Source of the DNA: Victivallales bacterium
Lineage (GTDB): Bacteria; Verrucomicrobiota; Lentisphaeria; Oligosphaerales; Oligosphaeraceae
Assembly (NCBI GenBank): GCA_017548425.1
Contig: JAFZAB010000112.1
Location: 1-64,000 of the forward strand
Length of the DNA: 64,000 nt
Direction: 5' to 3'
Below are positions 33,683 through 43,277 of this stretch, piece after piece (within the stretch, counting starts at the first letter, position 1; every line of letters begins with the position of its first letter). The translations under genes were made by a program, and so were the position numbers. A model generated the notes under the pieces. The model was not told the DNA's origin, made no database searches, and saw only the letters and a list, made by a program, of their open reading frames with translations.

Positions 33683-35500
33683 TCAGGATCGCACTTCAAA
33701 AGCGAAGATGTGGCATTTGCCGGAGCCGTAGGTGTGATACAGGCGGGAGCTGTGCCATGTGGCTTTCGGAACAAGGCGGACGGCGCGAGTTTCGGCGTCG
33801 ATTTCGCCGCGGATGAGGCGTTGGATGTTGTCGGTCGCTTCGAAAACGGTCCGCCATGAGCCGTCGTCTTCCTGCACGTCGATCGTGAATTCCTTCAGAA
33901 CGCAGGTCGGGAAGCCAAATGTCGTGTGTTCGTAGGAGGCGGCGAAGAAAAGCGGCATTGGAATTTTCATGAGATTCGGATTACCTTCCATGTATTCGCG
34001 GTCGAGATCGCTATCGACGACGAGGCGGAAGGATGACAGCCGCCGTTTTTCAGGGAACGTGCATACGATCGGAATGTTCAGCTTGCCAAAATAACCATTG
34101 TCGTTGCCGTCATAGACGCGGTCGATACCGTTGATGAGAGTGGCTGGATTACCAGTCGAAGACCATTCGGCGTCTTTGCAAATTTGCGGAATGGAACGGG
34201 TTACATGCGGCAGGAAGCAATCGTCGTCCAACAGGAGATCCTGTATTTCACGGATGTGCTGTTTGCCTGTTTCACGTGGATTGAGGCCGTATTTGATGGC
34301 GACAGATGCAGCGGTTCCGACAGCCTGACCCATGATGCCGCAAGTGCCCATGACGCGGGCGGATGCGAATGCGATGTGCGATGCGCTAAGATTGCGGCCT
34401 GCGAATAGTAAGTTACTGATATTGCGTGAATAAAGCGAACGGAACGGGATGCCGTAGGCTTCCGTGAGACGGCGTTTGAGCAGGTGGCCGCCTTCGTGGC
34501 CGTTCATGAAAAATCCGCCCGGCAGATGGTTGTCGATCTGCCAGCCGCCGTAGGCGACTTCGTCGTCGAAAGCCGCGCCGCGTTCGACGTCGTTTTGCGT
34601 CAGCGTGTAATCGCCGACATAGCGGAGCGATTCGCGTTTTCCGGGCAGGAATCCAACCCATTCCAACTCCCAATTTTCAGCGCCATGGTCGCCATGGTTT
34701 TTCATGTGGTCCCAACAGCCGAAGGCGATTTTAAGCAGTTCATCCCGAACCGTTTCCGTGTCGTGAATGGTGTCCTGCAAGCCGCCCAGTTCGATCCAGT
34801 AGAAATTCGTATTGAGATCTTGCAGCATCGTGTGCGGCTTGTTATTCATCTCTTCGTCCGTCTTGAAATCATAGGCCCATGGCGGCGGCGTGTAGGTGAC
34901 GGGATGGTCGGTCTCGCGGCATTGAAGCATGAGGCTCATGCCCATCGTGTAGGGATCCGCCTTGTCGAGCCCGAACTCTTCGTTGAATTCCTCCTTCGCC
35001 TCGCGGCCAATGCGTGTTTCAGCGTCCGACAGCGGCGCGAGAATGGAATCGCCTGAACAGTCGGCGAACAGCTTGGCGCGAACGGTCTGCCATGTGTAGG
35101 TTGTCAGTTGGAAACCAGTGACTTCCGCGATTTTATCGCCGTCCATCTTCGCTTGGCAGCATGCGCAATTGAGGAGGAGGGTGATGTTTGGTTCGAAGCG
35201 GACTTTTTCATAAAGCAACGCATCCCATGTCGTGTAGTTTCGCGTGGGATTGCGGTACATGTTTTCGAGGGCGATCTCCTCCATGATGCCAGTTTCCTGC
35301 AGGTAGGGGACGCGCGTTCCCGCGCCTGAAATCCACATGCGGATTTCGGAAGAGGCGTTGCCGCCGAGCACGGGGCGGTCATGCATCAGGACGGTTTTCA
35401 CGCCATGACGCGCTGCCGAAATGGCCGCCAGCATGCCTGCCATGCCGCCGCCCACGACGCAGAATTCCGCTTCGATGATGTTGTGTTTCAGTTCGCCCAT
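33683..35500 (-). CDS. FAD-dependent oxidoreductase (FAD_oxidored family)
   Basis: A 605 aa flavoprotein with an N-terminal dinucleotide fold CVVGGGMAGMLAAISAARHG, followed by HDRPVLGGNASSEIRMW and FADCSGDSILAPLSDAETR. The second FAD-binding site is NLLFAGRNLSASHIAFASARVMGTCG. The last 150 residues are beta-rich and may be a carbohydrate-binding-like domain (FRLVVDSDLDREYMEGNP). Proteins of this build are common in carbohydrate loci of Bacteroidota and Lentisphaerota; substrate unknown. Divergent from the GH-like gene at 35684; the intergenic region holds TTGCGC-17-TACATT on the minus strand as a promoter candidate. Confidence 0.8.
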   Translation of the reverse strand: MGELKHNIIEAEFCVVGGGMAGMLAAISAARHGVKTVLMHDRPVLGGNASSEIRMWISGAGTRVPYLQETGIMEEIALENMYRNPTRNYTTWDALLYEKVRFEPNITLLLNCACCQAKMDGDKIAEVTGFQLTTYTWQTVRAKLFADCSGDSILAPLSDAETRIGREAKEEFNEEFGLDKADPYTMGMSLMLQCRETDHPVTYTPPPWAYDFKTDEEMNNKPHTMLQDLNTNFYWIELGGLQDTIHDTETVRDELLKIAFGCWDHMKNHGDHGAENWELEWVGFLPGKRESLRYVGDYTLTQNDVERGAAFDDEVAYGGWQIDNHLPGGFFMNGHEGGHLLKRRLTEAYGIPFRSLYSRNISNLLFAGRNLSASHIAFASARVMGTCGIMGQAVGTAASVAIKYGLNPRETGKQHIREIQDLLLDDDCFLPHVTRSIPQICKDAEWSSTGNPATLINGIDRVYDGNDNGYFGKLNIPIVCTFPEKRRLSSFRLVVDSDLDREYMEGNPNLMKIPMPLFFAASYEHTTFGFPTCVLKEFTIDVQEDDGSWRTVFEATDNIQRLIRGEIDAETRAVRLVPKATWHSSRLYHTYGSGKCHIFAFEVRS

Positions 35501-35683
35501 GGTGAAAAACTCCTTGCTAAAAAAGTTGAATGCGCATGGTCATAATGTAGTGTCGCTTTTTGCATGGCGCAATCAAAAGAGGGGGTGAATGTGATTTTGT
35601 TGAAAAAGATGATTACGGCATTAAGATAATGAAATAACAGATGGTTGTGATTCTTTTTACCATAATTGAAAAGGACGGAAACG

Positions 35684-38542
35684 ATGCTAAAGAAAATGAC
35701 TTGCTGTTTGATGGCGTGCGTTGGGCTGTCGGCGTTTGGGGCGGAATGGGTATTGAACATGAATCCGTCGGGCGATACTGAAATATTGCTTGGCGAGGAG
35801 AAAATAGGCGAAATTCGCGCCGTTGTGTTCAGACCGAATTGGCAGGCGAAGCAGTTCGCCGTCATTGCTGATAAGAAAAAGGAGCCCGGAAAGGTTTTCG
35901 CGAGAAGCGGTCATGACGGTGCGGCGACGTTGGATTTGACGATTGCTTATGAACAGACGGCTCCGAATGCCGTGTCGTTCCAATATTCATTCACGCCGCA
36001 GGGCGATATGGACGCAAATTCCATCAATGCGCAAATCGTGTTGGCAACGGAATTTACGGCTGGTCGCGCATATGAGACGGACAATGAAAAAGGCGTGTTT
36101 CCCGTCAATCATAGTGAAATCCATCTATTGCGGACTAAGGCGAGCCAATTGACGGCGGATACGAAATTTGGCAAAATCGGCCTTAAGTTAGACGGCGGCA
36201 ATACTTTATTAATTCAGGACAACCGCCGCTGGACGCATCAGGAGTTTGAAATCCGCATGAGCGTCACGCCGAAAAACGCCGTGATGTCGGAAGAAAATGT
36301 TTATGGCTGGAAGGGCGGCGTGGAATATGTCGTGTCGTTCACGGTGACGTTGCCGGAAGCCGTCAAAATCATACAGGACGGGCCAGTCGTCATGAAAGCG
36401 GACAATGAGACATGGATTCCGCTGAACAACAAGCTGGAGATTGAAAAAGGCTCCGCCATTGATTTTACGGATGTTGTGTCGTTGGATGGTCCCGCTGGAA
36501 AATACGGTTGGACGAAAGCCGTCGGGCAGAATTTCGAATTTGAAAAACTGCCGGGCAAGCCGCAGCGTTTCTACGGCGTGAATCTCTGCATGGGGGCGAA
36601 CATTCTCACCCATGAGCAGAGCGACATTCTGGCGGATCGTCTTGCGCGTTTCGGCTACAACACGTTGCGCTACCATCATCATGAAAACCGTCTCATCAAG
36701 AACGACCCGAACGATTCGACAATCATCGATCCAGAGAAAATGGATCAGTTCGACTACCTGTTCGCGGCGTTGAAAAAGCGCGGAATCTATTTTACGACAG
36801 ACGTTTATGTTTCCCGTGACGTCCGCGCGGCGGAAATCTATCCGGGCGAGACAGGCAATATCGCCATGGATGAATTCAAGAATCTCCTTCCCGTCAACGC
36901 GAAGGCGATGGAGAGTTGGAAGAAGTTCGCGCGCAACTTCTTGGGGCATGTGAATCCCTATACAGGGCTGACGTTGGCTGAGGATCCCGCGTTGAATCTG
37001 CTGTCGATGGTCAACGAAGGCGTCATTTCTGGTCGTGGCGGCGGTAATTTTGTGCCGAAAATGCGTGAGCAATGGCTGGCGGCGTTCAACCAATGGCTGA
37101 CGGAGCACTACACGCGGGAGGAAATCGCTGAGAAGCTGAAAATCAAGGACTTCCCTGTCAAAGAACTTCCGGGAAATGGAACGACGGAAATCGGCAGCGC
37201 GTTCAACCACTGCCGTTATGATTTGCATCAGAAAATGTACAAGGAAATGACACGTTTCCTGCGGGATGAACTGCATTCGAAGGCGCTGTTCACGGACATG
37301 AACAATTCTGGCCGCGAAATCTGGGCGCAGTGCACACGGAGCACGTTCGACTATGTGGATGATCATTTCTACATTGATCATCCGCGCTTTTTGCAGACTG
37401 CGTGGCGGTTGCCGTCGATTTGCGAGAACAAATCGGTCATCAAGACAGGCAATATCGGCGGCGCTAACTGCGCATTTATTCGTAACTTAGACAAACCGAT
37501 GACGATCACGGAATGGAACTACTGCGGGCCCGGCAAGTATCGCGGCATCGGCGGCATCGTGACGGGTTGCTTGGCGACGCAACAGAACTGGGCGGGGCTG
37601 TGGCGGTTCACCTACAGCCACAGCGCGGATATGTTCGTGCCGAACCGTGGTGCGTCCTATTTTGATATGGTGGCGGATCCGCTGAACCAACTGAACGAAC
37701 GCGCCATCATCTGCCTGTATCTTCGCGGCGATATGACGCCAGCGGAACACACGGTGGCGTTGACCATCGACAAGGCATGGACGGCGGACAAATTCGCGAA
37801 GGACGCACGTTTCAGTCCCGCGTGGGACGGCTACACGCTCGTCAGCAAAGTCGGCACGGTAGTCGCTGATTCGCAGGCGGATGTGAAGGCGGATGTCACG
37901 ATTCCCGTGACGCCAGACGCGCCAATCGGTGGGACGGTCATCCGCGCGAAGGATCCGATGAATCCAGATGAGGCGGGCATGGCCTTGCAGGGTATCATCC
38001 GCGAAAGGAAATGGCTGCCGGACGGCAATCGTACGGACTTGCGGCGCAAGATCTTCCAGACGGCGAACAATCAGTTTATGATCGACGGCGAGACGAATAC
38101 CATGATTCTGAATACGCCGATGACCGCCGGCGGCTTCGTCGAAAAAGGCGGCGTCATCACGACGGATGTCGCGACGTTCAGCGTACGCGAAGCGGACGCG
38201 ACGGTGTGGGTGTCCTCCGTGACGAAGGAGCCGATTGCGACGAGCCGTCGTCTTGTTCTCAACCATGTGACGGAGCTTCACAACACGAACCAGTTGTATG
38301 GTGACCGTGCGCGGAAGATTGTGCAGGCGTGGGGCATGACGCCGCATTTGTTGCGCAACGGAGCGGTCGATTGTGAACTGAAACTTACGAAACCGGAAGA
38401 AGTTACGGTGTATCGTCTTGATGTCGGCGGCAAGCGGTTGGGCAAAGTCGCGACGGCAGTTAAAGACGGCAAACTGTGCTTTGAACTGCGTGTGAAGTCG
38501 CCTGACGGCGCGCAGTTGTTGTATGAATTGATTCGTGAATAA
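35684..38542 (+). CDS. Secreted glycoside hydrolase, clan GH-A fold
   Basis: A 952 aa protein with a signal peptide (MLKKMTCCLMACVGLSAFGAE). The middle, about residues 300-650, looks like a GH-A (beta/alpha)8 barrel: FYGVNLCMGANIL, RLARFGYNTLRYHHHE, the acid/base candidate Glu in LLSMVNEGV and the nucleophile candidate Glu in MTITEWNYC. The flanking 300 residues at each end are beta-rich, with a long C-terminal part (TMILNTPMTAGGFVEKGGV) seen in related cellulase-superfamily proteins. A family number cannot be assigned. ATG 35684 is preferred over 35666, with AAAGGACGG upstream. It precedes fucI, and both may act on fucose-bearing glycans. Confidence 0.75.
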   Translation: MLKKMTCCLMACVGLSAFGAEWVLNMNPSGDTEILLGEEKIGEIRAVVFRPNWQAKQFAVIADKKKEPGKVFARSGHDGAATLDLTIAYEQTAPNAVSFQYSFTPQGDMDANSINAQIVLATEFTAGRAYETDNEKGVFPVNHSEIHLLRTKASQLTADTKFGKIGLKLDGGNTLLIQDNRRWTHQEFEIRMSVTPKNAVMSEENVYGWKGGVEYVVSFTVTLPEAVKIIQDGPVVMKADNETWIPLNNKLEIEKGSAIDFTDVVSLDGPAGKYGWTKAVGQNFEFEKLPGKPQRFYGVNLCMGANILTHEQSDILADRLARFGYNTLRYHHHENRLIKNDPNDSTIIDPEKMDQFDYLFAALKKRGIYFTTDVYVSRDVRAAEIYPGETGNIAMDEFKNLLPVNAKAMESWKKFARNFLGHVNPYTGLTLAEDPALNLLSMVNEGVISGRGGGNFVPKMREQWLAAFNQWLTEHYTREEIAEKLKIKDFPVKELPGNGTTEIGSAFNHCRYDLHQKMYKEMTRFLRDELHSKALFTDMNNSGREIWAQCTRSTFDYVDDHFYIDHPRFLQTAWRLPSICENKSVIKTGNIGGANCAFIRNLDKPMTITEWNYCGPGKYRGIGGIVTGCLATQQNWAGLWRFTYSHSADMFVPNRGASYFDMVADPLNQLNERAIICLYLRGDMTPAEHTVALTIDKAWTADKFAKDARFSPAWDGYTLVSKVGTVVADSQADVKADVTIPVTPDAPIGGTVIRAKDPMNPDEAGMALQGIIRERKWLPDGNRTDLRRKIFQTANNQFMIDGETNTMILNTPMTAGGFVEKGGVITTDVATFSVREADATVWVSSVTKEPIATSRRLVLNHVTELHNTNQLYGDRARKIVQAWGMTPHLLRNGAVDCELKLTKPEEVTVYRLDVGGKRLGKVATAVKDGKLCFELRVKSPDGAQLLYELIRE

Positions 38543-38568
38543 ACGTATTTCCTGCTAATCCTTTGTAT

Positions 38569-38604
38569 TCTGGAAGTTCTGGATATTCTGGAAGTTCTGG
38601 ATAT
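38569..38604. repeat. 9-bp tandem array, TCTGGAAGT type (4 units)
   Basis: Four units, TCTGGAAGT, TCTGGATAT, TCTGGAAGT, TCTGGATAT, in an alternating order, lying 26 bases after the GH-A stop. The rest of the 300-base gap before fucI contains the fucI promoter at 38748 and otherwise nothing recognisable. Confidence 0.85.
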
Positions 38605-38747
38605 TTGCGGTAGGGCATTCAACATGGTGAAGCGGTTGGCCTCCGGCGGCTGTGGCGGTCTGAAAGCGCTGTGTGAGGAGATTTCTCGCAAAAGACTCGA
38701 AAATGGATGATGCCTGTGGAAAGTCCTCAATTCATTTATAAAAGGTA

Positions 38748-38776
38748 TTGACAATCCGCCCGCGGGCATTATTTTA
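38748..38776 (+). promoter_or_regulatory. Promoter of fucI
   Basis: TTGACA (38748-38753) with TATTTT (38770-38775) at 16 bases or ATTTTA at 17. A GCCCGCGGGC palindrome lies in the spacer, so a regulator may bind there. The distance to the fucI start is about 70 bases. Confidence 0.6.
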
Positions 38777-38842
38777 GATTCAATTGATTTATAAGAAAGT
38801 TGTTTTTTAGTATAAACCATCCATTTCAAGGAGCAATTGACC

Positions 38843-40717
38843 ATGAGTTGCACATGCCGTCCTGATTTCAAGAAACTGGCGAATCCGAAACGTTCGTTCC
38901 AAGAAGCGGACAAGACCATTCTCGGACAGGTTCCGACAATCGCCATCACGCCCGTATCTGACGGTCGCCGTGGTGCTTACGAAGACAACGTCATCAAAAC
39001 ATGGGCCATCGTCGAGAAGGTCTATGATTTGATCAAGAAGAATGTGAAGACGGTTGACGGCGGCGAAATCAACGTCGTCGTCGCGCCGGAAATCGTCTAT
39101 GGCGCGCGTACGGCGGCTCGTGCGCAGGCGTACTACGCGACGCAGGGCGTCGGCGCGAACATCTGGGTCGGTCGCAGCTGGTCGTATTCGGATGAATTGA
39201 TGGGCGCGATGATGGGCATCGGTTCCACGGAATGGCAGCAATGCGCATACGGTTTGAACCAGACGGACCGCCCCGGAGCGGTGTGGCTGAAGGCCTTTAC
39301 GGCGGCCATGGACGAAAAGAAGCGTCCGATTTTCTGCGTGTATTCGCCCGATCTGGAAGATGAAGACGGCCCGTTGAACGATTTCGTCGCGACGCGTCTG
39401 CTCCGCTTTGCGCGTTGCGCGGCGGCGGTTGCGTATCTGCGCGGCAAGAACTACCTGTCGGTCGGCGGCGTGGCGATGGGCATCATCGGTTCGGATGTCC
39501 GCCGCAACATGTTCCTCAACTACTTGGGCATGGGCACGGTGTCCGTTGACATGAGCATCATCACAGGCCGTATCAAGACGAATTTCTTCGATCCGGAAGA
39601 AGTGAAGAAAGGCTTGAAGTTCTTGCGTCAGTTCAAGCGTGTCCACAGCAACAAGCCGAGCGAACGCCGCACGGGCATGTCCAACGACGAATTGGAGGAA
39701 TTCACGATCAAGATGAGCTGTATCGTGAAAGATTTGATGCACGGCAATGCGAAACTGGCGGACGCCGCCTACGGCAAGAAGTGCGGTTTCGTGGCGGACG
39801 TCGAATACGCGCAGGGCGTCAACGCCATCGCGGCCGGTACGCAGGGCCAGCGTCAGTGGACGGATTACAATCCGAACTTCGATGTGACGGAATCCATGCT
39901 GAACTCGTCGTTCGACTGGGACGGCTTCCGTGCGCCGTATGTCGTTGCGACGGAAAACGATTCGAAGAACGGTCTCGGCATGATGATCGGCAACATCCTG
40001 ACGGGCGGCGTCCCGCAGATGTTCGCGGATATCCGTACGAACTGGACGCCCGCCTCCATCAAGAAGGCCACGGGCGTCGATGTCTCCAAAATCTGCCCGA
40101 ACGGCATCATTGACAAACGCAATTCCGGCGCGGCCGCTTTGGATTACGCCGTCGATATCTTCAAGCTGGTCAAAGGTAGCGAGAAGATGAGCGTGAACGA
40201 AGTCTGGAACGTCATCAAGGCGGATAAGAAGTTGCAGGCCAAGTTGATGGAACTTGCCATCGCAAACACGACGTACATGAACGCCGCGTTGACGTACTTC
40301 CCCGGCGACGGTCTCTCCAGCCATTTCACGACGCCCGGCGGCATTCCGATGACGTCCTACCGCTACAACATGGTCGGCGATCTGCTGACCTGCTCCGTCG
40401 TCGAAGGCGAATCTGTCGCGCTGCCGAAGAAAGTCGCCGACCACATCAGCAAAGTGACGGATCCGACGTGGCCCGAAACCTACTGGACGCCGCGTGACAT
40501 GACATCGCACGAATACATGACGAACATCGGCCCGAACCATGACGGCAGTTCGTTCGGTCTCGTCGGCGCGGATTTCATCACGTTCAACGCGATGCTGCGC
40601 ATTCCCGTTGACATGACGAACGTCGATAAGAAGGACATCTTCCGCCCGACGATGTGGCAGCGTTTCGGTCAGGACGACTATCGTGCCTGCGCCGCGCTCG
40701 GCCCGATGTATATGTAA
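38843..40717 (+). CDS. fucI: L-fucose isomerase
   Basis: Interconverts L-fucose and L-fuculose (also D-arabinose and ribulose). The 624 aa protein aligns along its length with FucI: GVNAIAAGTQGQRQWTDYNPN-like (AGTQGQRQWTDY), LNSSFDWDGFRAPYVVATEND with metal-binding Glu, FADIRTNWTP with Asp, GPNHDGSSFGLVGADFIT with His, and a final DDYRACAALGPMY. Start ATG 38843 is preceded by AAGGAG; the TTG at 38837 is less likely. Fuculokinase and fuculose-1-P aldolase are not adjacent, so the later pathway genes are elsewhere. A lactonase gene follows. Confidence 0.95.
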   Translation: MSCTCRPDFKKLANPKRSFQEADKTILGQVPTIAITPVSDGRRGAYEDNVIKTWAIVEKVYDLIKKNVKTVDGGEINVVVAPEIVYGARTAARAQAYYATQGVGANIWVGRSWSYSDELMGAMMGIGSTEWQQCAYGLNQTDRPGAVWLKAFTAAMDEKKRPIFCVYSPDLEDEDGPLNDFVATRLLRFARCAAAVAYLRGKNYLSVGGVAMGIIGSDVRRNMFLNYLGMGTVSVDMSIITGRIKTNFFDPEEVKKGLKFLRQFKRVHSNKPSERRTGMSNDELEEFTIKMSCIVKDLMHGNAKLADAAYGKKCGFVADVEYAQGVNAIAAGTQGQRQWTDYNPNFDVTESMLNSSFDWDGFRAPYVVATENDSKNGLGMMIGNILTGGVPQMFADIRTNWTPASIKKATGVDVSKICPNGIIDKRNSGAAALDYAVDIFKLVKGSEKMSVNEVWNVIKADKKLQAKLMELAIANTTYMNAALTYFPGDGLSSHFTTPGGIPMTSYRYNMVGDLLTCSVVEGESVALPKKVADHISKVTDPTWPETYWTPRDMTSHEYMTNIGPNHDGSSFGLVGADFITFNAMLRIPVDMTNVDKKDIFRPTMWQRFGQDDYRACAALGPMYM

Positions 40718-40720
40718 GCA

Positions 40721-40810
40721 TGGTGTGGCGGAGGCGTCTCGCCTTCGCCCGACGGCGGGGACGCCGCCGCCACACCGTATCGCGACGGCGGGGACGCCGC
40801 CGCCACACCG
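40721..40810. repeat. GC-rich REP-like palindrome block
   Basis: A 27-base segment beginning GACGGCGGGGACGCC and ending CCGCCACACCG occurs twice (40751-40777 and 40784-40810). A degenerate inverted copy (GGTGTGGCGGAGGCGTC) precedes them at 40721. The same GACGGCGTCCCCGCCGTC core recurs at 41963, on the other side of the lactonase gene. Confidence 0.75.
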
Positions 40811-40831
40811 CTAATTGGCGGGAGGATATTC

Positions 40832-41959
40832 ATGAGACTGTTTTTATCGGTAATTTGTTTATTTGGAGCAATGGAGATTATGGCGAAACATATCGCATAC
40901 ATCGGCACTTACGCGAAACCGGACGGCGGTGTCCATGTGTTGGAAATCGATGGCGAGACGGGCGCGTTCCGTGAAGTGCGCGTCGTGACGGGCATTGCCG
41001 ATCCGACGTATCTTTGTATGAACAAAGCGAAGACAAAGGTCTATGTCGGTTGCGGAAAAGTGAAAATCGCGGGAGCTCCCGAAAACGACGGAGGCGTGGC
41101 CGCGTTTGACGTGAAGGGCGACAATCTCGTGTTCACAAGCTTCCAGTCGTGCCACAGCGCGAAGCCGTGCTATGTGTCGTTAGATCGCAATGAAGGCTAT
41201 CTTTTCGCGGCAAACTACGGCGAAGGAACGGGTTGCGCATTCAAATTGGATGCGAAAGGCGAACTTGTGAAGGAAGTGAAGCATTTCGTCCATACTGGCC
41301 GTGGTCCGCATCCGACGCGGCAGGAGAAGGCGCATGTCCATTGGTGCGAAACGACGCCCGACAACAAGACGCTGTATTTCGTTGATTTGGGCATTGATAC
41401 AGTGAAAGCGTACAATTTCGACAACGGCAAAGGCGACTTCTCGCCGCTGCCCGGCCTTGATTTGAAGGCGGAGCCTGGAGCGGGGCCGCGCCATGTGTGG
41501 TTCACGCAAGGCGGAAAACGCATCTACGTCGTCAACGAACTGGCCTCGACGGTCACGTTGTTTGAAGAATCCAACGGTGGTTATGCGCGCATCCAGACGG
41601 TCGCGATGCTGCCGGAAGACTATCCGAACAAAGACAAGAATACGGCTTCCGCCATCCGCCTGACGGCTGATGGAACGCGTCTTCTGGCCTCCAATCGCGG
41701 CCATGACAGCATCGCCGTCTATGACGTCGATGCCGCGACGGGCAAGCTGACGCTGATGGCGATCAATCCGACGCTTGGCCGTGGACCGCGCGATTTCGAA
41801 TTCATGCCCGGAGAGAAATTCGTCTTGGTGGCGCATCAATACACGGACAATGTCGTCTGCTTCGCGTTCGACCGTGAAACAGGCAAGATGTCGCCTGTCG
41901 GCGAACAGATTCTCGTGCCGAAAGGCGTCTGCGTGAAAATCGGACAGGAAATCAAATAG
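40832..41959 (+). CDS. Lactonase family protein (YbhE-type beta-propeller)
   Basis: A 375 aa seven-bladed propeller of the 6-phosphogluconolactonase/YbhE superfamily. Typical pieces are AYIGTYAKPDGGVHVLEIDG, FAANYGEGTGCAFKLD, GPHPTRQEKAHVHWCE, FVDLGIDTVKAYNFD, GAGPRHVWFTQGGKRIYVVNEL, LLASNRGHDSIAVYDVD and LGRGPRDFEF. ATG 40832 has a strong GGGAGG site and adds a hydrophobic start (MRLFLSVICLFGAMEIMA) that may be a signal peptide; ATG 40880 (MAKHIAYIG) gives the bare cytosolic propeller. It follows fucI and could hydrolyse a sugar lactone in the same route; substrate unproven. Confidence 0.85.
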   Translation: MRLFLSVICLFGAMEIMAKHIAYIGTYAKPDGGVHVLEIDGETGAFREVRVVTGIADPTYLCMNKAKTKVYVGCGKVKIAGAPENDGGVAAFDVKGDNLVFTSFQSCHSAKPCYVSLDRNEGYLFAANYGEGTGCAFKLDAKGELVKEVKHFVHTGRGPHPTRQEKAHVHWCETTPDNKTLYFVDLGIDTVKAYNFDNGKGDFSPLPGLDLKAEPGAGPRHVWFTQGGKRIYVVNELASTVTLFEESNGGYARIQTVAMLPEDYPNKDKNTASAIRLTADGTRLLASNRGHDSIAVYDVDAATGKLTLMAINPTLGRGPRDFEFMPGEKFVLVAHQYTDNVVCFAFDRETGKMSPVGEQILVPKGVCVKIGQEIK

Positions 41960-41962
41960 TAA

Positions 41963-41982
41963 CGACGGCGTCCCCGCCGTCG
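41963..41982. repeat. GC-rich palindrome after the lactonase gene
   Basis: CGACGGCG-TCCC-CGCCGTCG is a perfect 8-bp hairpin with a four-base loop. The sequence repeats the core of the block at 40721-40810. Confidence 0.7.
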
Positions 41983-42010
41983 AACAGAACAAGAATACAA
42001 GGCATTGAAC

Positions 42011-43267
42011 ATGAACATATTGCTTATTGGCGGCGGTGGCCGCGAACATGCGTTGGCGTGGAAGATGCGCCAAAGTCCTTTGGCTGAAAAGATTTACTGC
42101 GCTCCTGGTAATCCGGGCATGAAAGGCGTCGAATCCATTCCGCTTGGAACGCTGGAGGAAATGGCGGATTTCGCCGTCAAGAACAACGTCGGTCTGACGA
42201 TGGTCGGGCCGGAAGCGACGTTGTGCGAAGGAATTGTGGATGTGTTCCGTGCCAAAGGGCTGCGCATTGTCGGCCCCGACAAAATCGCCGCGCAGTTGGA
42301 AGGCAGCAAGAGCTTCGCGAAGGATTTCATGAACCGCCATGGTCTGCCGACGGCGAAAGCCGCCGTGTTCGATGCGGAAGCTCCCGCATTGGAATATCTT
42401 AAGAAAAACGGCGCGCCGATTGTCGTGAAGGCCGACGGCTTGGCGGCGGGAAAAGGCGTCATCGTCGCGATGGCGCAGAAAGAAGCGGAAGACGCTGTAA
42501 AGTCGTGCTTCGCAGGAACATTCGGGCAAGCTGGAGCACGCGTTCTGCTGGAAGAATGCCTGATTGGCGAAGAGGCATCCATCATCGCCTTGTGCGACGG
42601 CAAGACCATCAAACCGTTGGCGAGTTCGCAGGATCACAAACGCGCATTGGACGGCGATCTTGGCCCGAACACGGGCGGCATGGGCGCCTATTCTCCCGCA
42701 CCCGTCGTGACGGACGCGATGTGGAAGATCATCAACGAGAAGGTGTTGCAGCCTTTTCTGAAGGGCGTCCAGAAGGACGGCCTGAATTTCCGCGGCATCA
42801 TCTACGCGGGATTGATGATCACAAAAGACGGCCCGAAGGTTCTGGAATTCAATGTCCGTTTCGGCGATCCTGAGACGCAGGCGATTCTCATGCGGCTGGA
42901 CAGCGATCTGGTGGAGGCGCTGTGCGCCGTCGCCGATGGCCGTCTGGCGGATGTCGAACTGCGTTGGTCACCGAAGCCCGCCGTTTGTGTCGTCATGGCA
43001 TCTGCCGGATATCCAGGCAGTTATGAAAAAGGAAAAGTCATTTCCGGTCTGGATGAAGCGGAAGCGACGGGAGCCGTCGTGTTCCATGCTGGAACGAAGC
43101 TGAAGGACGGCAAAATCGTGACGTCTGGCGGTCGTGTTCTCGGCGTGACGGCGTTGGGCGTGGATGTGGCGGATGCCGTGAAGAACGCCTACAAGGCGGT
43201 CGGCAAGATCACGTGGGAAGGTGTGCAGTATCGTAAAGACATTGCGCACAGAGCCTTAAATCGTTAA
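42011..43267 (+). CDS. purD: Phosphoribosylamine--glycine ligase
   Basis: Second step of purine synthesis, an ATP-grasp enzyme. The 418 aa protein begins MNILLIGGGGREHALAWKM. Family motifs: APGNPGMKGVESIPLG, GLTMVGPEATLCEGIVD, VVKADGLAAGKGVIVAM, EECLIGEEASIIALCDG, SQDHKRALDGDLGPNTGGMG and LEFNVRFGDPETQAIL. ATG 42011 is chosen over TTG 42005. It is followed by the inverted 9-bp array and is not next to other pur genes here. Confidence 0.96.
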   Translation: MNILLIGGGGREHALAWKMRQSPLAEKIYCAPGNPGMKGVESIPLGTLEEMADFAVKNNVGLTMVGPEATLCEGIVDVFRAKGLRIVGPDKIAAQLEGSKSFAKDFMNRHGLPTAKAAVFDAEAPALEYLKKNGAPIVVKADGLAAGKGVIVAMAQKEAEDAVKSCFAGTFGQAGARVLLEECLIGEEASIIALCDGKTIKPLASSQDHKRALDGDLGPNTGGMGAYSPAPVVTDAMWKIINEKVLQPFLKGVQKDGLNFRGIIYAGLMITKDGPKVLEFNVRFGDPETQAILMRLDSDLVEALCAVADGRLADVELRWSPKPAVCVVMASAGYPGSYEKGKVISGLDEAEATGAVVFHAGTKLKDGKIVTSGGRVLGVTALGVDVADAVKNAYKAVGKITWEGVQYRKDIAHRALNR

Positions 43268-43277
43268 TGCATAATTA

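Noticed and set aside
38807-40540. A 577-codon open reading frame on the minus strand across fucI
   Set aside because: It mirrors the strongly coding plus strand of FucI, has Arg/Asp/His-rich noise and no family match; high third-position GC in the real frame opens the opposite frame.
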